The notes: a model not told the origin generated them from the letters alone. DNA of 64,000 nt from RGIG995 sp045543655 (GCA_045543655.1 JAZPXN010000060.1:1-64000), one strand, 5' to 3'. Shown: positions 25,668-34,626, counted from the first letter of the stretch. Translations and numbers: made by a program.

Positions 25668-26756
25668 ATGGAAAAGACCGATCTTCTCCAATATAAGTGC
25701 CCCTGCTGCGGCGGCGCTATCGCCTTTGACGCCACTCTGCAAAAGCTGAAATGCCCCTATTGCGACACGGAATTTGAAGCGGAGACCCTGCGCTCCTACG
25801 ACGAAGAGCTGAAAGCCGATACCGGCGAAGAAATGAACTGGGATACGAAGGCCGGCGGCGAATGGAACGGCGAGGACGCCGATCTTTGCTCCTACGTCTG
25901 CAATTCCTGCGGCGGGGAGATCGTAGGCGACCGAAATACGGCGGCCACCTCCTGCCCCTTCTGCGGAAACCCCGTCGTGATGATGGGAAACCTTACCGGG
26001 GCGCTGAAGCCGGATTTCGTAATCCCCTTCAAGCTGGACAAGAAAAAAGCGAAGGAAGGCCTGCTCAACCACATGAAGGGCAAGCGCCTTCTTCCAAAAG
26101 TATTCAAAGACGAAAATCATATCGACGAAATCAAGGGGATTTACGTTCCCTTCTGGCTTTTTGATGCCGACGCCGACGCAAACATCCGCTACCGCGCCAC
26201 AACGGTACAGACCTGGTCGGACAACGATTACATCTATACCCGCACCAATCATTATTCCGTGGTCCGGGGTGGCAATCTGGTGTTCGAGCGGGTACCGGTA
26301 GACGGATCCTCGAAGATGGAAGACGATCTGATGGAATCCCTGGAGCCCTTCCAATTTGAAGACGCGTTGGATTTCCAGACCGCCTATCTGGCAGGCTTTC
26401 TGGCGGATAAATACGACGTGACGGCGGAGCAGAGCGTGGATCGCGCCAACGGACGCATCCGCACCTCCACCGAGCAGGCCTTCCGCTCCACCGTACACGG
26501 TTACGCCACGGTAGTCCCGGAACAGACGAATATCAAGCTGAATCACGGAGAAGCAAAATACGCCCTGTTCCCCGTATGGATCCTGAACACCACCTGGAAG
26601 GGCAAGCAATATCGCTTTGCCATGAACGGTCAGACCGGGAAATTCGTAGGAAACCTTCCCATGGACGGAAAAGCCTTTGCGAAATGGCTGTTGGGTCTGG
26701 GATTCGGCATTGCCGCCGGCGTTTTTGCGCTGCTGGCGTTGCTGATGCTGCTGTAA
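25668..26756 (+). CDS. YdjG-like zinc-ribbon membrane protein
   Basis: 362 aa. Two N-terminal zinc ribbons (YKCPCCGGAIAFDA...KCPYCD and YVCNSCGGEIVGD...SCPFCGNP) precede a YdjG-like domain with WLFDADADANIRYRA and YALFPVWILNTTWKGKQY. One C-terminal hydrophobic helix (WLLGLGFGIAAGVFALLALLML) anchors it. In Bacillus YdjG and YdjH form the membrane complex that engages YdjI and PspA. Starts 3 bp after the SPFH gene and is followed 12 bp later by the TPM-domain gene with a GGAGG site, so the three form one operon. Confidence 0.85.
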   Translation: MEKTDLLQYKCPCCGGAIAFDATLQKLKCPYCDTEFEAETLRSYDEELKADTGEEMNWDTKAGGEWNGEDADLCSYVCNSCGGEIVGDRNTAATSCPFCGNPVVMMGNLTGALKPDFVIPFKLDKKKAKEGLLNHMKGKRLLPKVFKDENHIDEIKGIYVPFWLFDADADANIRYRATTVQTWSDNDYIYTRTNHYSVVRGGNLVFERVPVDGSSKMEDDLMESLEPFQFEDALDFQTAYLAGFLADKYDVTAEQSVDRANGRIRTSTEQAFRSTVHGYATVVPEQTNIKLNHGEAKYALFPVWILNTTWKGKQYRFAMNGQTGKFVGNLPMDGKAFAKWLLGLGFGIAAGVFALLALLMLL

Positions 26757-26768
26757 GGAGGGAGAACG

Positions 26769-27536
26769 ATGAAAAAAGCTTTGATTTTTCTCCTGACCGC
26801 CCTTCTGGTCTTCTCTGCCGTCCTTCCTGCCCTTGCCGAAACGGCAGACCCGGCAGGTTATCAGGGAATCGTGGACGAAGCGGATCTTTTGACCGCCGCA
26901 GAAGAGCAGAAGCTTGCCGCCGCCGTTGCGGGGGCGAAACGGGAATATAATATCGACGTGATCGTCGTCACCGCGGACTATCTGTGGCCGGGTCTTTCCA
27001 TCGAAGGCGTGGCCGACGCCGCATTCAGTCAATACGCTCAAAATCCGGACGGTGCCGTCTTTGCCATTGCCATGGACACCCGGGAATGGACCATGCAGGG
27101 CTATGGACGGGTGCGCGCCGCCTTCAGCGAAGACGTGCTGGATCGGCTGGAATCGGACTGCATCTATCTTCTCTCCGACGGAGATTACGCGCTATCCTTT
27201 GAATCCTTTATCACCTTTACGGGGCAGGCGGTAGGCTTCTACGACGCCGGCACCCCCTACGAGGCACCCATTCCCTGGGGCGGTCTTGTGATTATCAGCC
27301 TGGGAGCAGGGTTTCTCGTTGCCCTGATCGTGGTACTGATCATGAAGGCGCAGTTGAAATCCGTGGCCCCAAAACGGGAGGCCCGGGATTACGTAAAGCC
27401 CGGAAGCCTGGATCTGAGGGTCAACCGGGATCTGTATCTCTACCACACCGTCTCCCGGGTGGCAAAGCCCAAGCAGAACACCTCCTCCGGAAGCCGAAGC
27501 TCCGGCGGGGGCGGCGGCCGAAGCGGCCGGTTCTGA
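26769..27536 (+). CDS. TPM-domain membrane protein (YdjH-like)
   Basis: 255 aa. N-terminal signal/anchor (LIFLLTALLVFSAVLPALAE), then an extracytoplasmic TPM (YgcG/TLP18.3) domain: GIVDEADLLTAAEEQKLAAA, IDVIVVTADY and VLDRLESD. A second helix (GLVIISLGAGFLVALIVVLI) and a Ser/Gly-rich tail ending GGGGGRSGRF complete it, the typical TPM-protein end. Third gene of the YdjI-YdjG-YdjH-like operon; the domain has acid-phosphatase-like fold members, but activity here is unknown. Confidence 0.88.
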   Translation: MKKALIFLLTALLVFSAVLPALAETADPAGYQGIVDEADLLTAAEEQKLAAAVAGAKREYNIDVIVVTADYLWPGLSIEGVADAAFSQYAQNPDGAVFAIAMDTREWTMQGYGRVRAAFSEDVLDRLESDCIYLLSDGDYALSFESFITFTGQAVGFYDAGTPYEAPIPWGGLVIISLGAGFLVALIVVLIMKAQLKSVAPKREARDYVKPGSLDLRVNRDLYLYHTVSRVAKPKQNTSSGSRSSGGGGGRSGRF

Positions 27537-27547
27537 TGCAAACGAAA

Positions 27548-27582
27548 GAGACCTCTCCGATCAATACGGGGAGGTCTTTTTT
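27548..27582 (+). terminator. Terminator after the YdjH-like gene
   Basis: AGACCTC / GAGGTCT stem followed by T6. Confidence 0.8.
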
Positions 27583-27601
27583 GGGATCTTTCCCGGGGTT
27601 C

Positions 27602-27630
27602 TTGCATTTTGCGGGAAAATATGGTATAAT
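27602..27630 (+). promoter_or_regulatory. Promoter of prfA
   Basis: TTGCAT (27602-27607), 17 bp, TATAAT (27625-27630), with TG before the -10. Confidence 0.8.
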
Positions 27631-27659
27631 AATAGACGAGAAAGCTTTTGGAGTAAATT

Positions 27660-28727
27660 ATGTTTGAAAAATTGCGTGAAATTGAAGAAAATTACGTCCA
27701 AAACGAGCAATTGCTGTGTGATCCCTCCGTTCTGGCAGATCCGGCGCGTCTGCGGGATCTGACGAAGAAGCAGAAGCAGACCGAAGAGCTGGTGGAAGAA
27801 TTCCGGCGCTGGAAAAAATGGAAGGCCCAGGCTGACGAGGCGGAGGAATTGCTTTCGGAGGACGACCCGGAATTAAAAGCGCTGGCCCGGGAATCGATGA
27901 CCGAAGCGAAATCGGAGCTGCGGGTGTCGGAGGAGAGACTGAAGCTCCTGCTGATTCCCAAAGATCCCGACGACGAAAAGAACGTGATCATAGAGCTGCG
28001 CGCCGGCACGGGGGGCGATGAAGCGGCCCTTTTTGCCGGGTCTCTGCTGCGGATGTACACCATGTATGCGGAAAAGAAGGGATTTCGGGCGGAAATTCTG
28101 TCACTGAACGAAACCACCTTGGGAGGCGTGAAGGAAGCGGTAATTTCCCTGGAGGGGGCAGGAGCCTTCGGCCGGGTGAAATTCGAAAGCGGCGTTCACC
28201 GGGTTCAGAGAGTGCCGGAAACCGAATCCCAGGGCCGGATTCAGACCTCAGCGGCCACGGTGGCGGTCCTCCCGGAAGCGGAAGACGTGGACGTAGAGAT
28301 CGATCCCAAGGATCTTTTGATCGAGTCCCACCGTTCGGGGGGCGCCGGCGGCCAGCACGTAAACAAGACCGAATCGGCCATCCGCATCATCCATCTGCCC
28401 ACGGGGATTGCGGTGGACTGCCAGGACGAGCGAAGCCAATATAAAAACAAAGACAAGGCCATGAAGATTTTGCGTTCCCGGATTCTGGAGCAGAAGCGGG
28501 CGGAGCAGCAATCGGAGATCACCTCGGCCCGTCGAAGCCAGGTAGGCTCCGGGGATCGGAGTGAGCGCATCCGCACCTACAATTTTCCCCAGGGGCGGGT
28601 GACCGATCATCGCATCGGACTGACGCTTTACAAGATTTTGTCCATTATGGACGGGGATCTGGACGAGCTGATCGACGCCTTGATCACCGCAGAGCAAGCG
28701 GAAAAGCTGAGAGCCGGAGAGGAATAA
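27660..28727 (+). CDS. prfA: Peptide chain release factor 1
   Basis: 355 aa, normal RF1 length. The GGQ peptidyl-hydrolysis motif is at residues 230-232 (SGGAGGQHVNKTES). The codon-recognition tripeptide region reads RVPETESQGRIQTS, with P-x-T typical of RF1 (UAA/UAG), not the SPF of RF2. The central AGTGGDEAALFAG motif is intact. It usually lies next to the methyltransferase prmC; here it is followed directly by a HAD phosphatase gene, with one base between stop and start. Confidence 0.97.
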   Translation: MFEKLREIEENYVQNEQLLCDPSVLADPARLRDLTKKQKQTEELVEEFRRWKKWKAQADEAEELLSEDDPELKALARESMTEAKSELRVSEERLKLLLIPKDPDDEKNVIIELRAGTGGDEAALFAGSLLRMYTMYAEKKGFRAEILSLNETTLGGVKEAVISLEGAGAFGRVKFESGVHRVQRVPETESQGRIQTSAATVAVLPEAEDVDVEIDPKDLLIESHRSGGAGGQHVNKTESAIRIIHLPTGIAVDCQDERSQYKNKDKAMKILRSRILEQKRAEQQSEITSARRSQVGSGDRSERIRTYNFPQGRVTDHRIGLTLYKILSIMDGDLDELIDALITAEQAEKLRAGEE

Positions 28728-28728
28728 T

Positions 28729-29379
28729 ATGAAGCGATACGATACCGTTTTGTTTGATCTGGACGGAACCTTGACCGATCCGGGGGTGGGCATCACGAAA
28801 TCCGTGGAATACGCCCTGAACCGTTACGGCATCACCGTCCCCGACCGGGCGGTTTTATATCCCTTTATCGGGCCGCCGCTGATCGATTCCTTTATGAAAT
28901 ATTACGGATTTTCCAAGGAGCAGGCCGTGGAGGCGATAGAGGTCTACCGGGAATATTTCCGGGTCAAGGGGTTGTACGAAAACGAGGTATACCCCGGCGT
29001 GACCGAGCTTTTGAAGGCCTTGAAGGAGGCCGGAAAAACCCTGCTGATCGCCTCGTCGAAGCCGGAGGGATTCGTGCTGACCATTCTGAAGCATTTCGAT
29101 CTTCTCCCCTACTTCGATTTCGTAGGCGGCGCCTCCATGGACGAGACCCGGTCGAAAAAAGACGACGTGGTGCGCTACGTTCTCAAAGAGGCAAACGTCA
29201 CCGACCCCACGACGGCAATCCTTGTGGGAGACCGGAAATTCGACGTTCACGGTGCCCACGCCTTCGGACTCGACGCCCTCGCCGTCACCTACGGCTACGG
29301 CACCGTCGAAGAACTCACCGAAGCCGCCCCCGAGTACCTCGCCTCCTCCCCGGAAGAGGTAAAAAGAATTTTGATCTGA
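28729..29379 (+). CDS. HAD-superfamily phosphatase (phosphoglycolate-phosphatase-like)
   Basis: 216 aa. All HAD motifs are present: motif I FDLDGTLTD (nucleophile Asp), motif II IASSKPEG, the motif III lysine in TRSKKDDVVRYV and motif IV LVGDRKFDVHGA. The helical cap between residues 15 and 85 is of the Gph/PpaX type. Substrate uncertain; phosphoglycolate or pyrophosphate are possible by family. Coupled to prfA and followed by the palindrome-rich gap. Confidence 0.88.
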   Translation: MKRYDTVLFDLDGTLTDPGVGITKSVEYALNRYGITVPDRAVLYPFIGPPLIDSFMKYYGFSKEQAVEAIEVYREYFRVKGLYENEVYPGVTELLKALKEAGKTLLIASSKPEGFVLTILKHFDLLPYFDFVGGASMDETRSKKDDVVRYVLKEANVTDPTTAILVGDRKFDVHGAHAFGLDALAVTYGYGTVEELTEAAPEYLASSPEEVKRILI

Positions 29380-29413
29380 CGGGAGAAGGGAAAGGGGTAC
29401 GAGGTACGGGGGT

Positions 29414-29451
29414 GTACTTTCTTTCTTGTTCGAGAACAAGAAAGAAAGTAC
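29414..29451. repeat. 38-bp near-perfect palindrome
   Basis: Two 18-bp arms (GTACTTTCTTTCTTGTTC and its exact complement) around a 2-bp centre. No gene is in it; see the following hairpins. Confidence 0.8.
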
Positions 29452-29473
29452 CAAAGAAAGAAAAAGCAAAGGC

Positions 29474-29492
29474 CGGCGGATTTTATCCGCCG
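29474..29492. repeat. GC-rich hairpin
   Basis: CGGCGGAT-TTT-ATCCGCCG, second of five consecutive inverted repeats in this gap. Confidence 0.7.
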
Positions 29493-29511
29493 GGGGAAGA
29501 GAATATATGAG

Positions 29512-29551
29512 AAGGTGCATACCACAAGCGTGATATGCACCTTAATTTTTT
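29512..29551. terminator. Hairpin with T run, likely terminator of the HAD gene
   Basis: AAGGTGCATA / TATGCACCTT stem, then AATTTTTT on the plus strand. It is the best candidate to end the prfA-HAD transcript. Confidence 0.6.
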
Positions 29552-29559
29552 ACTTTCCC

Positions 29560-29578
29560 CGATGCAAGGATTGCATCG
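29560..29578. repeat. CGATGCAA-GGA-TTGCATCG hairpin
   Basis: Perfect 8-bp inverted repeat with a 3-bp loop, fourth in the row. Confidence 0.7.
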
Positions 29579-29596
29579 GCCTCGGCTTTTCTTTCG

Positions 29597-29628
29597 GTTC
29601 CTTTCTTTTCTCCTGAAAAGAAAGGAAC
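29597..29628. repeat. 32-bp palindrome
   Basis: GTTCCTTTCTTTTC-TCCT-GAAAAGAAAGGAAC, perfect 14-bp arms, ending 11 bp before the potD stop. It resembles the palindrome at 29414 in its CTTTCTTTT core. Confidence 0.75.
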
Positions 29629-29638
29629 ACCGTTCTTC

Positions 29639-31108
29639 TTACTTCTGCTTCTTGAGCCATTCCTTGTGGCGGCGGGCGGAGTCCCGCCTGGGCTTGGTGA
29701 ACCACAGAAGGACGAGGCAGGCGCCCACGAGGATGGCGACGAACATCAGGAAAAGGCTGGGGGAAATATCGTTGGCTTTAAATTGGGACCACATGGTCAG
29801 AACGGCGTCGTTCCGATCTCCGAAATCCTGCATGATAAAGCAGCGATCCACCACGGATTTTTCCGGATACTGAGCGGAAAACTGGCGGCCGATCTCGGCG
29901 GTCTGCACCAGAATTTTCCCGTCCTCGGAAAGATAATCGTCGGACAGCGTTCCTTCAAAATAATAGGTCAGATCCACGGTATATTCGCCCTCGTCATCCC
30001 CGTACCAATCGAGAACCAGATCGAAGATCTCGTCCCCGGCAATGACGCTGGTATAACCGATGAATTCCATATTCCGGGCGGCCACGGAGGGCAGGCAGAG
30101 GTAATTCACGAAATCCTGGGCCAGCTCCGTATTGGCTCCCTTGGGCATGACCCAGCCGTCGAACCAGACCGAGCCCCCATCCTCGGGGACGGAGAAATTG
30201 AGAAGCACGTCGTCTTCCTCCTCCGCCAGATCCATGGAATAGACCGCATCCCCGGACCAGGCCTGATTGATATCGATCTTTCCGGACACGATATCACTCT
30301 TGCCGCTGTCCACCTCAAGGCCGTAAATATTCGCCTTCATAGATTTCAGGGCGGCGCCGGCGGCGGAGATGGTCTCGTCGTCGGTGCGGTTCATCAGCTC
30401 GCTCAGAGCGGTGCGGTATTCCTGCAGAGTCACCGTCCCCTGGGCAAGGCGCTGATTCCAAGAGACGATCTCGTCCTTATGGGCGGCGACCACGGCGGGG
30501 ATATAGGCGTCCCGGACGGAATCCTTGACGGTGATGCGGTTTTTATAATCCGTATCCCACAGGATATCCCAGGATTTAGTATCCTCCGGATCCACGGCCT
30601 CGGGATTGTAAATGATGCCCACGGTGCCCCACATATAGCCCACGGAATAGGCGTCGAAGCCGTTTTCTTCAAAAACCTGCTTGATATAGGGAGACGCGTA
30701 TTTCGTAAAATTGGGAAGCTTGGAATAATCGAATTTTTCCAGCGCAATATTCTCGTCGGTGCCCTTTTCGGTGGCGGCGATCATTTTCTGGATCACGTAA
30801 TCCGAGGGGCAGACCAGATCGTATTGGGATTTGCCGGTCTTCAGAGTGTTGAGCATGGTCTCGTTAGTCTCGAAGGTATCGTACCGGACGGTAACCTTCA
30901 CCCCGGTGCGGGCGTAATAATCCGCCGCCCATTCCTCCATGACCGAGGGGACGGCCTTCGTACCGTTTTCATCGGTGCCGTCGTCGATATAATCCTGCCA
31001 GTTATAGACCCGCAGGGTCACCTCCTCCGCGCCGGCGGAAAGACCGAGGCCGGAAAAAAGACCGAGGGAAAGCACGAAAAACAGAACGAGAGAAAGAATC
31101 TTTTTCAT
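29639..31108 (-). CDS. potD: Spermidine/putrescine-binding protein with C-terminal membrane anchor
   Basis: 489 aa. An N-terminal signal peptide (ending near LSAGAEE, no lipobox cysteine) is followed by a PotD/PotF-type type II binding domain: LRVYNWQDYIDDG, YDLVCPSDYVIQKMI and WSGDAVYSMDLA. Unlike most PotD proteins (about 350 aa, lipoprotein or soluble), it ends in a transmembrane helix (SLFLMFVAILVGACLVLLWF, about residues 452-472) and a basic tail, so it is probably tethered at its C-terminus. Last gene of the pot operon, overlapping potC by ATGA. Confidence 0.9.
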   Translation of the reverse strand: MKKILSLVLFFVLSLGLFSGLGLSAGAEEVTLRVYNWQDYIDDGTDENGTKAVPSVMEEWAADYYARTGVKVTVRYDTFETNETMLNTLKTGKSQYDLVCPSDYVIQKMIAATEKGTDENIALEKFDYSKLPNFTKYASPYIKQVFEENGFDAYSVGYMWGTVGIIYNPEAVDPEDTKSWDILWDTDYKNRITVKDSVRDAYIPAVVAAHKDEIVSWNQRLAQGTVTLQEYRTALSELMNRTDDETISAAGAALKSMKANIYGLEVDSGKSDIVSGKIDINQAWSGDAVYSMDLAEEEDDVLLNFSVPEDGGSVWFDGWVMPKGANTELAQDFVNYLCLPSVAARNMEFIGYTSVIAGDEIFDLVLDWYGDDEGEYTVDLTYYFEGTLSDDYLSEDGKILVQTAEIGRQFSAQYPEKSVVDRCFIMQDFGDRNDAVLTMWSQFKANDISPSLFLMFVAILVGACLVLLWFTKPRRDSARRHKEWLKKQK

Positions 31109-31905
31109 CTGTGCCCTCCTTCCCGCTTATTGCGGCGGTTGCGGACGTTCACGATCACCAGCAACACCAGCGCAAAGACGAAGATCAACGTCGTCAGCGC
31201 CCGGAGGGTGGGGGGCAGAGTGCCTTTTTTGCTGGTAACTCCGTAAACGTAAGTGGACAGCGTAGAAAACGAGGTATCCCGGGTGAAGGCGGTGATGATA
31301 TAATCGTCCAGAGACAGGGTAACGGACAGGAGAAAGCCGCTGAAAACCCCGGGCATAATTTCCGGAAGAACGATCTTCCGCAGGGCCTGAGAGGGCTTTG
31401 CCCCCAGATCCAGAGCCGCCTCGTAGATATTGGGATCCATCTGCTGCAGCTTGGGATTGATGCTCAGCACCACGAAGGGCAGAGTCAGAATCACGTGGCC
31501 GATCAGCAGAGTGATAAAATTGAACTTCACCCCGAAATACACGAAAAGAATGGTCAACGACAGGGCCGTTACGATCTCCGCGTTCATGATGGGGATCTGA
31601 GAAACCCCTTCCAAAGCGGACTTGACCCGCTTGCCGCTGTAATGAATGCCGATGGCACCGGCGGTGCCGAGGACGGTGGAAACGGCGGCGGAGGCAAGGG
31701 CCACGATAACGGTATTGATCAAAGCGGTGACGATCTCTTTATTCCGGAAAAGATCGGGATAAAGCTCCAACGAAAAACCGGTCCAGGAGCCGATGACCTT
31801 GGCCTCCGTGAAGGAAAAGACCATCAGAACCAGAATGGGGGCGTACATCAGAAAAAGCATCAGCCCCACGTAGATGCGGGCGAGAATACGGGTAGACTTT
31901 TTCAC
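31105..31905 (-). CDS. potC: Spermidine/putrescine ABC permease
   Basis: 266 aa, six membrane helices, with the inner-membrane EAA loop YEAALDLGAKPSQALRKIVLP that docks to PotA. The GTG start at 31905 overlaps the potB stop (GTGA) and follows AGAGG; a longer upstream in-frame start would lie within potB and add an Arg-rich non-membrane stretch. PotB and PotC together form the translocation channel. Confidence 0.9.
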   Translation of the reverse strand: MKKSTRILARIYVGLMLFLMYAPILVLMVFSFTEAKVIGSWTGFSLELYPDLFRNKEIVTALINTVIVALASAAVSTVLGTAGAIGIHYSGKRVKSALEGVSQIPIMNAEIVTALSLTILFVYFGVKFNFITLLIGHVILTLPFVVLSINPKLQQMDPNIYEAALDLGAKPSQALRKIVLPEIMPGVFSGFLLSVTLSLDDYIITAFTRDTSFSTLSTYVYGVTSKKGTLPPTLRALTTLIFVFALVLLVIVNVRNRRNKREGGHR

Positions 31906-32699
31906 AGCATCGTACCTCTGACGTCGTCTTCTTTCTGTACGTTCTTCGTAGCGAACATACCGAGCGCGATGAGCAGAAGCATGACCACCGCAACGATACT
32001 TCCCATATGCCACAGCCCCTGATCGAAATACAGCTGAATGCTGTTCCCGATCAGCGAAAGCTTCCGCTCGCCCATAACGTCGCTGATAACGTAGGACGAC
32101 ATGGTGGGCATAAAGACCATCGTCGCCGCGGACACGATTCCGGGGGCGGTCATGGGAAGGATGACTTTCGTAAAGGTCTGGATGGGACGGGCGCCCAGAT
32201 CGGAGGAAGCCTCGATCTGGCTGTAATCCAGCTTCGTCATCGTGGTATACAGAGGCAGAATGACGAAGGGAAGATAGTTATAGACCATACCGATCATGGT
32301 GCAAAGATAGGGGTGCTCCCCGCCGTTCAGCCCGATCCAGTACAGAAGATCCCGGGTCGCGGCGGTGCGAAGCACGAAATTGATCCACATGGGCATGACG
32401 AACAGGAGCATCATGACCGCAGGCATCTTCAGATCCCGGTGCGCCAGAAAATAAGCCACGGGATAGCCGATCAGAAGGCAGATAACCGTATTGGCCGCCC
32501 CGATAATGAAGGAGACCAGAATGGTATTGATATTGGAGGCGCTTCCGAAGAGAGAGAAGAGATTGTCGAAGGTAAAATTCCCCTCTGCGTCGGTAAAGGC
32601 GTAGGCCAGGATCAGAATCAGGGGGATAACCACGAACAGAAGCATGAAAACGGCGTAGGGAAAAGCCAGCCACTTGCGGGTAAATTTAATTTTTGACAT
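31902..32699 (-). CDS. potB: Spermidine/putrescine ABC permease
   Basis: 265 aa, six predicted helices, EAA loop IEASSDLGARPIQTFTKVILP. The start MSKIKFTRKW follows GGGGAGG at good spacing and overlaps the last 14 bases of potA. Partner of PotC in the polyamine importer. Confidence 0.9.
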   Translation of the reverse strand: MSKIKFTRKWLAFPYAVFMLLFVVIPLILILAYAFTDAEGNFTFDNLFSLFGSASNINTILVSFIIGAANTVICLLIGYPVAYFLAHRDLKMPAVMMLLFVMPMWINFVLRTAATRDLLYWIGLNGGEHPYLCTMIGMVYNYLPFVILPLYTTMTKLDYSQIEASSDLGARPIQTFTKVILPMTAPGIVSAATMVFMPTMSSYVISDVMGERKLSLIGNSIQLYFDQGLWHMGSIVAVVMLLLIALGMFATKNVQKEDDVRGTML

Positions 32700-34203
32700 A
32701 TTTCGACGCCTCCCCACGCAGCTTCAGGCGGATCTTCTCCGCGGGGATCCGGACCGAGACCCGGTCGAATTCGTTCCAGGTGTATTCCGTATCGACCACG
32801 AAATCCTCGTCGTCCTCGGTGCGGATGATGACCTGATAATGATTGCCGAGATAGATCATGGAAACGATCTTCCCGCAAACCACGCCGCCGTCCTCGTTAT
32901 CGATAATCTCGATATCGGAGAAGGCAACGTCAGCGTAAACGTCGGCGTCCTTGAAATCGTATTTCTTTCCGTCGGGGGCAACGACGTAGCCCTCCCCGTC
33001 AAGGGTGGAGCCGGGAATCAGCTGGGTCACGTCGCAATCGAAGAACCCACCGGCGATATTGACCCGGTTGTCGTTGTCGATATAAGCGTCGTCGTAGACG
33101 TTGGAAAGCATTTCCTTCTTCATGATATGGATCAGATCCGGAGCGATATTCACCGCCACGGGAACGCCGGTTTCCATATTTTCGGTCGATTGCACGGTGA
33201 CCTCGTTGCGGCCTACCATCATGGTATATTCGTAATGGATGCCCTTGAAAACCTTTTCGGTCAGAATACCGTCGATCATGCCCTTGCCGGCCTCGGCAAA
33301 GTTCACGTCCTCGGGACGAACCACAACGTTGACCTTTTCGTTGGCGGAAAAATCGTCCACGCAATCGAAGATATGGTTCAAAAACCGAACCTTCCGGTTC
33401 CCCATATAGGTCCCCTCGTAGATGTTGCTCTCGCCGATAAAGTCGGCTACGAAGGCGTTTTTCGGCTCGTTATAAATATCCTCCGGGGTTCCGATCTGCT
33501 GAATGCAGCCGTCCTTCATGACCACGATGGTATCGGACATGGTGAGGGCTTCCTCCTGATCGTGGGTAACGTAAATAAAGGTAATGCCCAGCTTCCGGTG
33601 CATTTCCTTCAGCTCCAGCTGCATTTCCTTGCGCATTTTCAGGTCAAGGGCGCCCAAGGGCTCGTCGAGGAGAAGAATCTGGGGCTCGTTGACGATGGCG
33701 CGGGCAATCGCGATACGCTGCTGCTGTCCGCCGGAAAGCGTGGAGATATCCCGCCACTCAAACTCCTCCAGATCCACGATCTTCAAGGCCTCGGTGACCT
33801 TTTTGGAGATCTCGGCCTTGGTCAGCTTGCGGTATTTGGTGACCTTATTCCCGTTGCGGTCGGTGGTCTCGTAGGGAATGCGCTGCAGCTTCAGACCGAA
33901 GGCCACGTTGTCGTACACGTCAAGATGGGGGAACAGCGCGTACTTCTGAAAGACCGTATTGACCGGCCTTTCGTAGGGAGGGAGCTCGGAGATATCCTCT
34001 CCGTTGAGAAGAATTTTCCCGGATGTAGGACGCTCGAACCCGGCAATCATGCGCAGGGTCGTGGTCTTGCCGCACCCGGACGGACCAAGAAACGAAACAA
34101 ATTCGCCTTTGTTGACGTAGAAGTTGAAGTTGTCCACCGCAGTAGTCTCGTTGTACGACTTCGTTACTCCGACCAACTCAATGATGACATTTTCCTTTTC
34201 CAT
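32686..34203 (-). CDS. potA: Spermidine/putrescine ABC ATPase with enlarged C-terminal domain
   Basis: 505 aa against about 370 for usual PotA. The ATPase domain is complete: Walker A GPSGCGKT, signature LSGGQQQRIAIARA, Walker B ILLLDEPLGALD and the H-loop VTHDQEEAL. The TOBE region after residue 280 is split by a segment of about 120 residues rich in Asp and Tyr (SNVYDDAYIDNDNRVNIAGG to YDFKDADVYADVAFSDIEI) before the final TOBE strand. This extra part may sense polyamine or another signal; that is inference. The ATG at 34203 follows GGAG by 8 bp. First gene of potABCD. Confidence 0.9.
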   Translation of the reverse strand: MEKENVIIELVGVTKSYNETTAVDNFNFYVNKGEFVSFLGPSGCGKTTTLRMIAGFERPTSGKILLNGEDISELPPYERPVNTVFQKYALFPHLDVYDNVAFGLKLQRIPYETTDRNGNKVTKYRKLTKAEISKKVTEALKIVDLEEFEWRDISTLSGGQQQRIAIARAIVNEPQILLLDEPLGALDLKMRKEMQLELKEMHRKLGITFIYVTHDQEEALTMSDTIVVMKDGCIQQIGTPEDIYNEPKNAFVADFIGESNIYEGTYMGNRKVRFLNHIFDCVDDFSANEKVNVVVRPEDVNFAEAGKGMIDGILTEKVFKGIHYEYTMMVGRNEVTVQSTENMETGVPVAVNIAPDLIHIMKKEMLSNVYDDAYIDNDNRVNIAGGFFDCDVTQLIPGSTLDGEGYVVAPDGKKYDFKDADVYADVAFSDIEIIDNEDGGVVCGKIVSMIYLGNHYQVIIRTEDDEDFVVDTEYTWNEFDRVSVRIPAEKIRLKLRGEASKYVKN

Positions 34204-34357
34204 GTTCACCACTCCAAAATTAGAATTCTGCTTCTTTCAATCCTTTCTTCGCCGCAGTATTTGAATTGGGATTCATTCCTTTTGGCTGCGTTTCCAAGAG
34301 CATATCAAGATCGCGTACGCTCTTCCAACTATATTTATAAGTAAGCAAGACTATATT

Positions 34358-34386
34358 ACAATATATCTATGACAAAATAATGTCAA
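34358..34386 (-). promoter_or_regulatory. Likely promoter of potABCD
   Basis: TTGACA (34386-34381), 17 bp, TATTGT (34363-34358). A second TTGACA (34416-34411) lies 30 bp further up. A leader of about 140 nt follows; it contains an imperfect stem (GGAAGAGC / GCTCTTGG) and an 18-codon open frame of doubtful use. I assign no riboswitch class. Confidence 0.5.
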
Positions 34387-34564
34387 ATAGACAAATTTTT
34401 TTGCTCGTTTTGTCAATATTTTTTCCGCAAAATCCGGGGAGACGGTCACCTTTTCGGAAGCGGCGGAGAAGCACTGCCGACAGACGGGAGGAAGAGATAA
34501 TTCCGGGCACGGGGCGATTTTGGAAACAAAATTGTGAATAAAGTTTTACATTCTCAAAAAAGAC

Positions 34565-34593
34565 TTGCATTCCGGAAGAAAATGTGATATACT
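34565..34593 (+). promoter_or_regulatory. Promoter of tRNA-Arg
   Basis: TTGCAT (34565-34570), 17 bp, TATACT (34588-34593), with an extended -10 TG. Confidence 0.75.
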
Positions 34594-34626
34594 GTTTCGA
34601 GGAAAATCCCTCGCAACTTCATATAC

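Noticed and set aside
24375..27041. Open frame of 888 codons on the minus strand
   Set aside because: Antisense to the YdjI/YdjG/YdjH-like genes, with Gly/Ala-rich low-complexity translation.
34213..34340. 18-codon leader frame before potA
   Set aside because: The Shine-Dalgarno-like AAAGGA abuts the ATG with no spacing and no attenuator stem follows.
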